A stretch of 16,435 nt of DNA from CAYFUF01 sp964346245 (GTDB lineage Bacteria > Bacillota > Clostridia > Tissierellales > Peptoniphilaceae), in assembly GCA_964346245.1 (NCBI GenBank), contig CAYFUF010000030.1, positions 1-16,435 of the forward strand. Reading direction: 5' to 3'. Numbering within the stretch: position 1 is the stretch's first letter; every line of letters starts with the position of its first letter. Below the pieces are notes generated by a model. It had not been told where the DNA came from. It did no database searches and saw only the letters and a list, made by a program, of their open reading frames with translations. Positions 1 to 5,656 of the stretch are shown here, piece after piece. Made by a program: the position numbers and the translations under genes.

Positions 1-57
1 ATGAGCGGAATCCGCAGGAGCGAAGCTCCGAGGACCTAGCGAGTCGGTGGCTTTTGA
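1..57 (-). repeat. Palindromic dispersed repeat, copy truncated by window edge
   Basis: Read on the minus strand this runs TCAAAAGCCACCGACTCG and continues through the same core (GGAGCTTCGCTCC hairpin) as the complete copy at 16352-16421, so it is an inverted copy of that element. Its outer arm (AAAAGCCACCGA) matches the partial copy at 16315-16346 rather than the complete copy (AAAAACCATCGA). The far arm lies outside the window. It ends six bases before the stop codon of the minus-strand frame at 63. No protein is encoded. It may act as a hairpin or terminator downstream of that frame, but this is inference. Confidence 0.8.
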
Positions 58-62
58 TGTAA

Positions 63-332
63 CTACTCTTGTATCACCACGCCTGGATTGACCGCATTGA
101 CCGTGCGGGCAAAAATGTCGAAGGCCTCCTTGTAGGAGTTCTTGGTGCGGAAGTAGTCGGAGCCCAGCTGGTAGATGAAGCCGTTGTCCAACTTGATTTC
201 GATGAGCTTGCCCATGAGGGTGCGCTTGGTTGCGGTCATCCGGCGGATGGCCATTAGAGGGTGACCAATAAGGATGTTCTCTTCATCGAACTTCTTGGCT
301 CTCTTTTTTTGGGACATCTTCGAGCCTATCAA
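63..332 (-). CDS. Hypothetical protein, probably 5'-truncated (possible pseudogene)
   Basis: I do not recognise the family. The 89-residue frame begins at a TTG (332); the first ATG is at 317. Neither has a convincing ribosome binding site. The frame stays open for 27 more codons upstream (333-413), and these encode glycine-rich, protein-like sequence (…LIISKGSAAINAGRS… then GLIGGLIG) before an in-frame TAA at 414-416. That segment looks like a continuation of the same protein, so the true start seems lost or interrupted. The rest is a basic linker (SQKKRAKKFDEE) followed by a compact alpha/beta stretch (IEIKLDNGFIYQLGSDYF) and a C-terminal helix. This resembles small PH/GRAM-like domains, but only loosely. 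The upstream end runs into the control region of the divergent mop gene. Confidence 0.42.
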   Translation of the reverse strand: MIGSKMSQKKRAKKFDEENILIGHPLMAIRRMTATKRTLMGKLIEIKLDNGFIYQLGSDYFRTKNSYKEAFDIFARTVNAVNPGVVIQE

Positions 333-477
333 GCCCCCGATTAAGCCGAGACTTCTGCCGGCGTTGATGGCGGCAGAACCCTTGGAAATGATCAGGCCCT
401 CGTTAGTCAGCGCTTATAAGCGGACCATGTGGGTATACATACAAAACCACAAAAGAGAAATAACAAAGGAGTACAAT

Positions 478-690
478 ATGAAATTAAGTGCAAGAAATCA
501 GTTCAAGGGTAAGATCGTTGAGATTCAAGAGGGTGCTGTGAATGGGATTGTCCGCATCGACATCGGTGGCGGAAATGAGATTACCTCGACCATCTCCATG
601 GGCTCAATCAGAGACCTGGGCCTAGAGGTCGGCAAGGAAGCCATCGCCGTCATTAAGGCAAGCTCCGTAATGGTTGGTGTCGAAGACTAA
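478..690 (+). CDS. Molbindin-like molybdate-binding protein (single Mop/TOBE domain)
   Basis: The 70-residue product begins MKLSARNQFKGKIVEI and is one Mop domain. The hallmarks are SARNQ/LKGKI at the N terminus, EGAVNG at residues 18-23, an isoleucine/glycine-rich beta segment with EITSTIS (residues 34-40), and AVIKASSVMVG near the end. Family members assemble into small oligomers that bind molybdate or tungstate oxyanions in the cytoplasm, for storage or homeostasis; the fused form occurs in ModE and ModC. Start choice: ATG at 478 has AAAGGAG six bases upstream (465-471), and longer in-frame extensions upstream do not look like protein. A possible -10 (TATACA, 434-439) lies upstream without a clear -35. 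No molybdate transporter or molybdenum-cofactor gene is in the window, so its partner genes must be elsewhere. Confidence 0.88.
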   Translation: MKLSARNQFKGKIVEIQEGAVNGIVRIDIGGGNEITSTISMGSIRDLGLEVGKEAIAVIKASSVMVGVED

Positions 691-703
691 TGTCAAAAAG
701 CAT

Positions 704-752
704 AAGGAGCTTGCGCAGAATGTATCCTCATTCTGCGCAAGCTCCTTTTTTT
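704..752. terminator. Perfect 19-bp hairpin terminator between convergent genes
   Basis: Arms 704-722 and 729-747 are fully complementary (AAGGAGCTTGCGCAGAATG), with a 6-base loop TATCCT. A T-run at 746-752 follows on the plus strand, so this is a strong intrinsic terminator for the mop gene. On the minus strand the hairpin starts just past the Nudix stop codon and is followed by a weaker T-rich stretch (ATGCTTTTTG), so it probably serves both convergent genes. Confidence 0.93.
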
Positions 753-754
753 GT

Positions 755-1153
755 CTACTTATCACGGGCCATCAACCGCCTAAGCTCACCCACGACACCG
801 ATGTCCGCTTCCAGCCAATCGACGCTGTCTAGGTCGCTGGCGCCAAGCCAGGCTCCCGCCTGGTGTTCCAAGAGCTCAATTTTGCCCGCTGTTACTCGGC
901 TCAGGTAGCAGTGCATGGTCAGGTGAAAGTGGGGGTAGTCGTAGTCCACCGTGTAGACGAAACGGTCGATTTCAATCTCCACGCCTAGCTCCTCTCGGAT
1001 TTCCCTTTTGAGGGCCTCTTCTTTAGTCTCGCCTGCTTCCACCTTGCCACCGGGGAATTCCCAACGGCCTTTAAACTCGCCATAGCCCCTTTGGGTGGCA
1101 AGAATCTTGTCTTGGTCCTTGATGATAGCTGCAACGACTTCAATCTTTTTCAT
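755..1153 (-). CDS. Nudix hydrolase (MutT/NudG-like nucleoside triphosphate pyrophosphatase)
   Basis: A 132-residue Nudix protein, the usual length for MutT/NudG enzymes. The Nudix box G-x5-E-x7-REUxEExGU is complete: G36, E42, R50-E51, E54-E55, G57-V58, giving the Mg2+-binding helix that hydrolyses NTP derivatives to NMP plus pyrophosphate. It is preceded by QRGYGEFKGRWEFPGGK and followed by EHQAGAWLG, both typical of the MutT/NudG branch. That branch cleans oxidised or modified (d)NTPs such as 8-oxo-dGTP or 5-substituted pyrimidine nucleotides; substrate choice cannot be read from sequence. It lies 42 bases downstream of the helicase gene on the same strand and may be co-transcribed with it. 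AAGGTAGG lies just upstream of the ATG. Confidence 0.9.
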   Translation of the reverse strand: MKKIEVVAAIIKDQDKILATQRGYGEFKGRWEFPGGKVEAGETKEEALKREIREELGVEIEIDRFVYTVDYDYPHFHLTMHCYLSRVTAGKIELLEHQAGAWLGASDLDSVDWLEADIGVVGELRRLMARDK

Positions 1154-1195
1154 AGGCCTACCTTCTCTATTAGCTAAGCTGTCTAACAGACTAAC

Positions 1196-4100
1196 TTAAT
1201 TAACAATGTAATCATAAATATCTTCTCGGACGGGGACATCCAAATCATAGAAGATTTCCACTGCACTCATCTGCGTCTCGGGCATGGTAATCTCTTCCAG
1301 TTGACCAGTCGCCCTAATCTTGCCCAGATAGTAGAACTCCTTGGAAGTCCGGTCATCCTTGTTTTTTCGGACAAAGAGGTGCATGGCAATGCCCAAATCC
1401 TCCGCATGGACCGCCCTTTGCACATCCTCCGACTCCTTGGTACGCTGGGACTTAGACAGGGCAATCAGAGCTGAATTGGAAATGAAACGGTCCTCGTAAT
1501 TGATGCTAAGGGAGATGTCCTCCGCCTTATCGTAGTTGATGAAAACCGGGTAGGTATTGGTCTTCTCATCGTACTTGTAGCCACCGATGTTCAGGGGCAC
1601 GTGGTCCTTATCCCAATCTAATAAGCGGCAGACATCCGAGTAGGTGTACTTGGAATAGAGCTGAAAGTTGGTGTCCTCGTAGCGGTTGCCATAATACTTT
1701 TTATTCCTATACAGGGCAAAATCCACCACTTCCTCGACGAGTTGGTGGAAGTGGGAGTCCTGTAGCATGGCCCAAAAAGTCTTCGAGATGGTGTATTGGG
1801 GGCCATGCCTCTGGATCAACTCACACCCCTCAAAGGTTCGGCTGGCCGCTCCGGTGGCGAAGCTCCCTTGCCCAATATTGACCAGGTTGACCTGCGTATT
1901 GTGGTCGTAGTGCAGGCCATAATCCTCGACCAAAAGCTTCCTTACTTTTTCAAGGGGGCGATCCACGCCCTCAAGTAAGCTCTTGATGAGGAGGAGTTCA
2001 TGAGGCCTCTTGCCGTTGCCGAACTTGCTGGAGATGAACTTGAGCATGAGCTCCTTGTCCTCGCTGAGGCGGATGGCGTAGTCCTTTTCATACTTTTTCA
2101 AAAAGATGTAGTAGGAGCCCAAGGCCTTGTGGTCGAAGATGAGCTGCACATCGATTGATCCGTGGACTTCGAAGTCCATAAGACTAGGAATCCTACCCAG
2201 CTTGAACTTCAGCTGCTGGTAACTGTCCTTAATGAGGCGGATCTCGCTGAAGTTAGCCGCGTCGATGGACTCATAGATTCTCTCCTTGGAAATCTCATCG
2301 AAGTTGACGCTAGAGCAGCCTGGAATCAGGCGGTTGGATTCGCGCACGAACTTTCTGATGTTGTCTTTATTGTAGGTTCGGTCGCCGAATAGGGCGATGG
2401 GAATCATAAAATTATTCTTATAATTACCAATGAAGTCGATGATGACTACATAGTCCTTGTCGTCTGCCTTCCTCAATCCGCGGCCCAACTGCTGGATAAA
2501 GATTGTTGGCGATTCCGTCGGCCTCAACATCAAGACCTGGTTGACCTCAGGAATATCGATGCCTTCATTAAAGATATCCACAGTAAAGATGTAATCCAAA
2601 CGATCGGCCGCCTCGTCATTGACCAAGCGTTCAATCACTTCCAGCCGCTCATCGATGGTTGCCCCGCTGGTCAGCGCGGCCGTCCGGTAGCCCCTTTCAT
2701 TGAACAAGTGCGATAGGTTGGCTGCCTCCACGAGCGTCCGGCAGAAGGCAAGGCCCTTGACTCTATCCCCCGAGTAGCCATAGTACTGGGCCTGCTGGAT
2801 AATATAGTCGACCCTTGCGCCATCCTCAATCTTGGCGAAACGGCCCAGGTCTTCCCTCTCCCTTTCCGTTTGGTAGACTTGGGGAATTTGAGCGACATGC
2901 TGTTGACCGTTAGGGTTCTCGGATTCTTCCACTTCGGTCCTTAGCCCAGCTTCCAGTCCTGCTGATAAGCCATCCTCCACCTGCAAATCCGTAATGCCGA
3001 AGTAGTGGAAGGGGCAGAGCAAATCCTCCTCCAGAGCTTGCTGGAGAGTAATTTCATGGGCAATGTTATTGTCAAACAACTTATAGATATCAAAGCCGTC
3101 CGTTCGGTAGGGGCTGGCGGTCATGCCAAGCCATAACCTTGGCTCAAAGTAGTCCATAATCCGCTGGTAGCTGGCCGCACCCGCCCGGTGGACCTCGTCG
3201 ATTATAATCACATCAAACGCAGTGGGCTCAAATTGGCTGTGGACTTCCGCCTTGGTCATCATTTGCATAGTGGAAAAGAGGTAGTCGGCGCCCACCTGTG
3301 CGCTTGTTCCCGATAGGATGCCCGTCGTCACACTATCCTGGAAGACTCTGTTGAAGCTAGCTTGAGCTTGTCGGGCAATCTGCTCTCGGTGAACTAGAAA
3401 GAGCATCTTCTTGGGCTTCATATCTCGGACGGCAAAAGCCGATGCATAGGTCTTACCCGTCGCCGTAGCTGAGATGAGCATTGCCTTCTTTGAGCCCGCC
3501 TCCACCAACTTCCGCATACTCTCGATGAAATCCACCTGCATGGAATTTGGTGTCAGGCGGTAGTCTGCCAGATTGGGTATGGAAGCCTCTTTAACTAACT
3601 TCCGCTGCTTTTCCTGCTCCTCATACCGGATCTTGTAACGGGTATAAAATACGTCAAAATCCTCACTCCTATCCGACTTCCACAGGTGCTCAAACTCCTC
3701 GACAACTGTCTCGGCATACTCCCCCTCCTGGGTAGAGACCAGCTTGGCATTCCACTCCTTATTTTGCATCAGGGCAGCCGCGGTGATATTCGCGCTGCCC
3801 ACAATGATTTTGTAGATATCTTGCTGCTTGAAAATATAGCCCTTGGTATGGAAGCCCTCTTTAGCCCCCTCGGTCCGATACATCTTCAGCTGGATATTAT
3901 CGAATTGGTGGAGTTTGGCGATTGCTCGAGGCTCACTAAAAAGAAGGTAGTCCGTTGTCAATACCCTACCCCTGACACCTTTTTGAGCAATCTCCTTCAA
4001 GACCTCCAGCAGGGGCGTCAGCCCGCTCATGGTAATAAAAGCAACGCTGATGCAAAACTCCTCACAACTTTGCAGCTCGTCCATGAGCGAAGTCAGCACC

Positions 4101-4225
4101 TTCTTGCCCTTGTCATAATCGTTAGAAATCAGCTGAGGGCGATAAGCCAAATTCGAATTCACCCTACTGTCGATGAGCCCAGTATCTATGCCTCTCCTGA
4201 TTTCCTCAATCTGCCTTTTCTTCAT
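1196..4225 (-). CDS. PLD-nuclease/SF2 DEAD-box helicase fusion, DUF3427-type
   Basis: This 1009-residue protein has three parts. Residues about 35-190 form a phospholipase-D-like nuclease domain with H126-x-K128 and GSANIT (143-148). Residues about 215-610 form a superfamily 2 helicase: Q-motif glutamine Q230, Walker A ATATGKT (253-259), DEVH box (343-346), TAS motif III (369-371), motif V FNEGIDIPE (552-560) and motif VI QQLGRGLRK (578-586). The C-terminal 400 residues match the kind of extension called DUF3427 in such helicases. Domain order and length fit this family. It probably acts on DNA as an ATP-driven translocase coupled to a single PLD active site, which would need dimerisation. 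A role in repair or defence is inference. The ATG has GGTGGAG only two to three bases upstream, so translation may be modest. No methylase or specificity subunit is adjacent, which argues against a classical restriction enzyme. Confidence 0.9.
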   Translation of the reverse strand: MKKRQIEEIRRGIDTGLIDSRVNSNLAYRPQLISNDYDKGKKVLTSLMDELQSCEEFCISVAFITMSGLTPLLEVLKEIAQKGVRGRVLTTDYLLFSEPRAIAKLHQFDNIQLKMYRTEGAKEGFHTKGYIFKQQDIYKIIVGSANITAAALMQNKEWNAKLVSTQEGEYAETVVEEFEHLWKSDRSEDFDVFYTRYKIRYEEQEKQRKLVKEASIPNLADYRLTPNSMQVDFIESMRKLVEAGSKKAMLISATATGKTYASAFAVRDMKPKKMLFLVHREQIARQAQASFNRVFQDSVTTGILSGTSAQVGADYLFSTMQMMTKAEVHSQFEPTAFDVIIIDEVHRAGAASYQRIMDYFEPRLWLGMTASPYRTDGFDIYKLFDNNIAHEITLQQALEEDLLCPFHYFGITDLQVEDGLSAGLEAGLRTEVEESENPNGQQHVAQIPQVYQTEREREDLGRFAKIEDGARVDYIIQQAQYYGYSGDRVKGLAFCRTLVEAANLSHLFNERGYRTAALTSGATIDERLEVIERLVNDEAADRLDYIFTVDIFNEGIDIPEVNQVLMLRPTESPTIFIQQLGRGLRKADDKDYVVIIDFIGNYKNNFMIPIALFGDRTYNKDNIRKFVRESNRLIPGCSSVNFDEISKERIYESIDAANFSEIRLIKDSYQQLKFKLGRIPSLMDFEVHGSIDVQLIFDHKALGSYYIFLKKYEKDYAIRLSEDKELMLKFISSKFGNGKRPHELLLIKSLLEGVDRPLEKVRKLLVEDYGLHYDHNTQVNLVNIGQGSFATGAASRTFEGCELIQRHGPQYTISKTFWAMLQDSHFHQLVEEVVDFALYRNKKYYGNRYEDTNFQLYSKYTYSDVCRLLDWDKDHVPLNIGGYKYDEKTNTYPVFINYDKAEDISLSINYEDRFISNSALIALSKSQRTKESEDVQRAVHAEDLGIAMHLFVRKNKDDRTSKEFYYLGKIRATGQLEEITMPETQMSAVEIFYDLDVPVREDIYDYIVN

Positions 4226-4394
4226 GTCTCCACCCGTGTTTCATCTCTTGCCTATTCCCGCAAATGGCCATATCTAATGAAGCTTTCGCAACTCTTAGCA
4301 GCTACACATCCCCTTCACACCAAAACGACTTTCTGTTAGATCCATGATAACACGAGTGAGCCCCTTAAGGAATATTGGTCCCAAAACGGCCCAC

Positions 4395-4430
4395 AAAAAA
4401 AAGCCGCTAGGTCAACCTAGCGGCTTTTTT
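4395..4430. terminator. Bidirectional hairpin terminator after the rhodanese gene
   Basis: Arms GCCGCTAGG (4403-4411) and CCTAGCGGC (4416-4424) enclose the loop TCAA. An A-run (4395-4402) lies on one side and a T-run (4425-4430) on the other, so the structure can terminate in both directions. Its clear user is the minus-strand rhodanese gene, whose stop is at 4438. The 169 bases between it and the helicase start (4226-4394) hold no gene I can support and no convincing consensus promoter. Confidence 0.9.
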
Positions 4431-4437
4431 CAACATC

Positions 4438-4764
4438 TTATTTTACCTTATTCTTGCCATGGTAGGCAGAAAACCCACCATCGACGGTGACCGTCTGGTA
4501 GCCCTGCTTGGCTAAGAGCTTTGCTGCCCTGCCTGACCGGGCACCTGACCGACAGAGCAGGTAGTAGGGCTCATCCTTGGTCATGTACTTATCCGGATCA
4601 GCCAACAGGGTGTTCATGGGCACGTGCTTTGCCGTGCGAATCCTGCCGCCCCGCAACTCAGACTTCTCCCGAATATCAATCAACTTAATCTTGCCAAGAA
4701 GCTCGTCGATGTCATTGACGGGAATCCTCTTGAAGTTGTCATCTTTTTTCAAAAAGTTAAACAT
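4438..4764 (-). CDS. Single-domain rhodanese sulfurtransferase
   Basis: The 108-residue product starts MFNFLKKDDN and holds one rhodanese fold. Evidence is the LIDIREKSEL strand/helix early on, the HVPMN turn after the first half, and the active-site loop C71-RSGAR followed by SGRAAKLLAKQGY and the VDGGFSAY end motif. C71 would carry a persulfide, so the protein probably shuttles sulfane sulfur in the cytoplasm. The start was chosen at 4764 because GAGGAGG sits seven bases upstream; an upstream ATG would add 11 residues of non-conserved sequence. It is downstream of the lipoprotein gene by about 54 bases on the same strand and ends at a strong terminator. A rhodanese module also occurs inside the nearby reductase at 5657-8173, making sulfur handling the common theme. 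Confidence 0.9.
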   Translation of the reverse strand: MFNFLKKDDNFKRIPVNDIDELLGKIKLIDIREKSELRGGRIRTAKHVPMNTLLADPDKYMTKDEPYYLLCRSGARSGRAAKLLAKQGYQTVTVDGGFSAYHGKNKVK

Positions 4765-4818
4765 GGTGTCCTCCTCACTATCATTCCTGTTATTCATACC
4801 CTTCCACCCGCCGATAAA

Positions 4819-5433
4819 CTAGTAACCAAAGATGTAGGCCGCCCCATACTCCGCTTGTTCCGCCGTGAAGCCATCATACATCAACTGGTCAACGAGCTCC
4901 GCCCTAGAGAAGTTCTGTGTCTCACTATAATACCAAGCCCTATCCGCAGCCTGCCCATACCAGTCAGCCCCGGAAGCCGCGATAGCATGATCAATCTCAT
5001 CCGCTGAATATCCCTCAATCCTTAGCTGCTGCCTGATTTCCGCCTCCGTTGAAGAGGTGTGAATCAAATAATATCGAGCCTGGCTGCTTGCATCAGCTTG
5101 GGTGGAGCTTTGGCAAGACTCTTGATTGGAATCTTCGGTCTGGTCTTGACTTGGACTGACGGTATCTTCCCCAGAACTAGCTGAATGCTGGCTAGTCTCC
5201 GGCTCTTCCGATACTTCCGCCTCCGGCTCTATACCTTCTCTTTCCTGCTGGCGCCGCAAGGCCTCAGCCTTGGATGATTCCTTATCCAGCCTCGCCTGAT
5301 AATCTGCCTGCCTTTGCGATTGACTCTCCTCAATCTCCTGCAGTATCTCACTAGCCGATTTTCTCGAGTCGCAAGCCGCTAGGCAGAGTATGAGTAGTAG
5401 GATTATGCCGACTTTGCTCGCCTTCATCTTCAT
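4819..5433 (-). CDS. Ltp-family surface lipoprotein (superinfection-exclusion-like)
   Basis: A 204-residue secreted lipoprotein. Residues 1-20 are a lipoprotein signal peptide with basic start MKMKASK, a hydrophobic core, and lipobox LAAC with C21 as the lipidated cysteine. Residues about 22-115 are a charged, Gln/Ser/Glu-rich coil and disordered linker. Two related repeats follow: about 117-156 (EIRQQLRIEGYSADEIDHAI) and 159-204 (ELVDQLMYDGFTAEQAEYGA). These match the helix-turn-helix-like repeats of the host cell surface-exposed lipoprotein (Ltp) family. The founding member, from Streptococcus thermophilus phage TP-J34, blocks DNA injection by infecting phages; chromosomal homologues are common and mostly uncharacterised. 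The start at 5433 follows GGAGGG with proper spacing; the upstream in-frame ATGs are rejected. The second cysteine (C107) in the linker is unusual. Confidence 0.85.
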   Translation of the reverse strand: MKMKASKVGIILLLILCLAACDSRKSASEILQEIEESQSQRQADYQARLDKESSKAEALRRQQEREGIEPEAEVSEEPETSQHSASSGEDTVSPSQDQTEDSNQESCQSSTQADASSQARYYLIHTSSTEAEIRQQLRIEGYSADEIDHAIAASGADWYGQAADRAWYYSETQNFSRAELVDQLMYDGFTAEQAEYGAAYIFGY

Positions 5434-5496
5434 ATGGCCCTCCATATTTCGCTTAATATTCTTATGAGAAGACATGTTTCTCAACGATATACTTCT

Positions 5497-5524
5497 ATTC
5501 TAATACAAAGGGCTAACCCGTAAA
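5497..5524 (-). promoter_or_regulatory. Candidate lipoprotein-gene promoter with dyad over the -35
   Basis: On the minus strand TTTACG (5519-5524) and TAGAAT (5497-5502) are 16 bases apart and point toward the lipoprotein gene. The -35 lies in one arm of an inverted repeat (5517-5525 with 5533-5541, one mismatch, 7-base spacer), which could be an operator or a weak hairpin. This is a sequence match only. Confidence 0.4.
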
Positions 5525-5600
5525 AGATTGAATTTTACAGGTTAGAGATTGGCTGGCGCCCAATCTCAAACGTGGACAAGTCCCTATTGGGAAAATTTGA

Positions 5601-5620
5601 GGGGCCATGCGCATGCCCCC
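5601..5620 (-). terminator. Possible terminator downstream of the reductase gene
   Basis: GGGGC and GCCCC arms enclose a nearly palindromic CATGCGCAT centre, followed on the minus strand by TCAAATTTT. The hairpin is GC-rich but the T-tract is imperfect. It lies 37 bases past the reductase stop codon (5657) and is the best terminator candidate there. Confidence 0.4.
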
Positions 5621-5656
5621 CCAATCGGACCGACGGGCGGCCCTCTTTTTCATAAG

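Noticed and set aside
274..477. N-terminal extension of the mop frame
   Set aside because: The extension overlaps the opposite-strand frame, does not look like protein, and the ATG at 478 has the ribosome binding site and matches the domain start.
1196..4225. Type I or III restriction (HsdR/Res) subunit
   Set aside because: SF2 motifs fit, but no methylase or specificity gene is adjacent and the nuclease is an N-terminal PLD domain, unlike HsdR.
3686..4339. 217-codon open frame on the plus strand
   Set aside because: Antisense to the N-terminal PLD part of the helicase gene, whose motifs are clear; the antisense product shows no domain.
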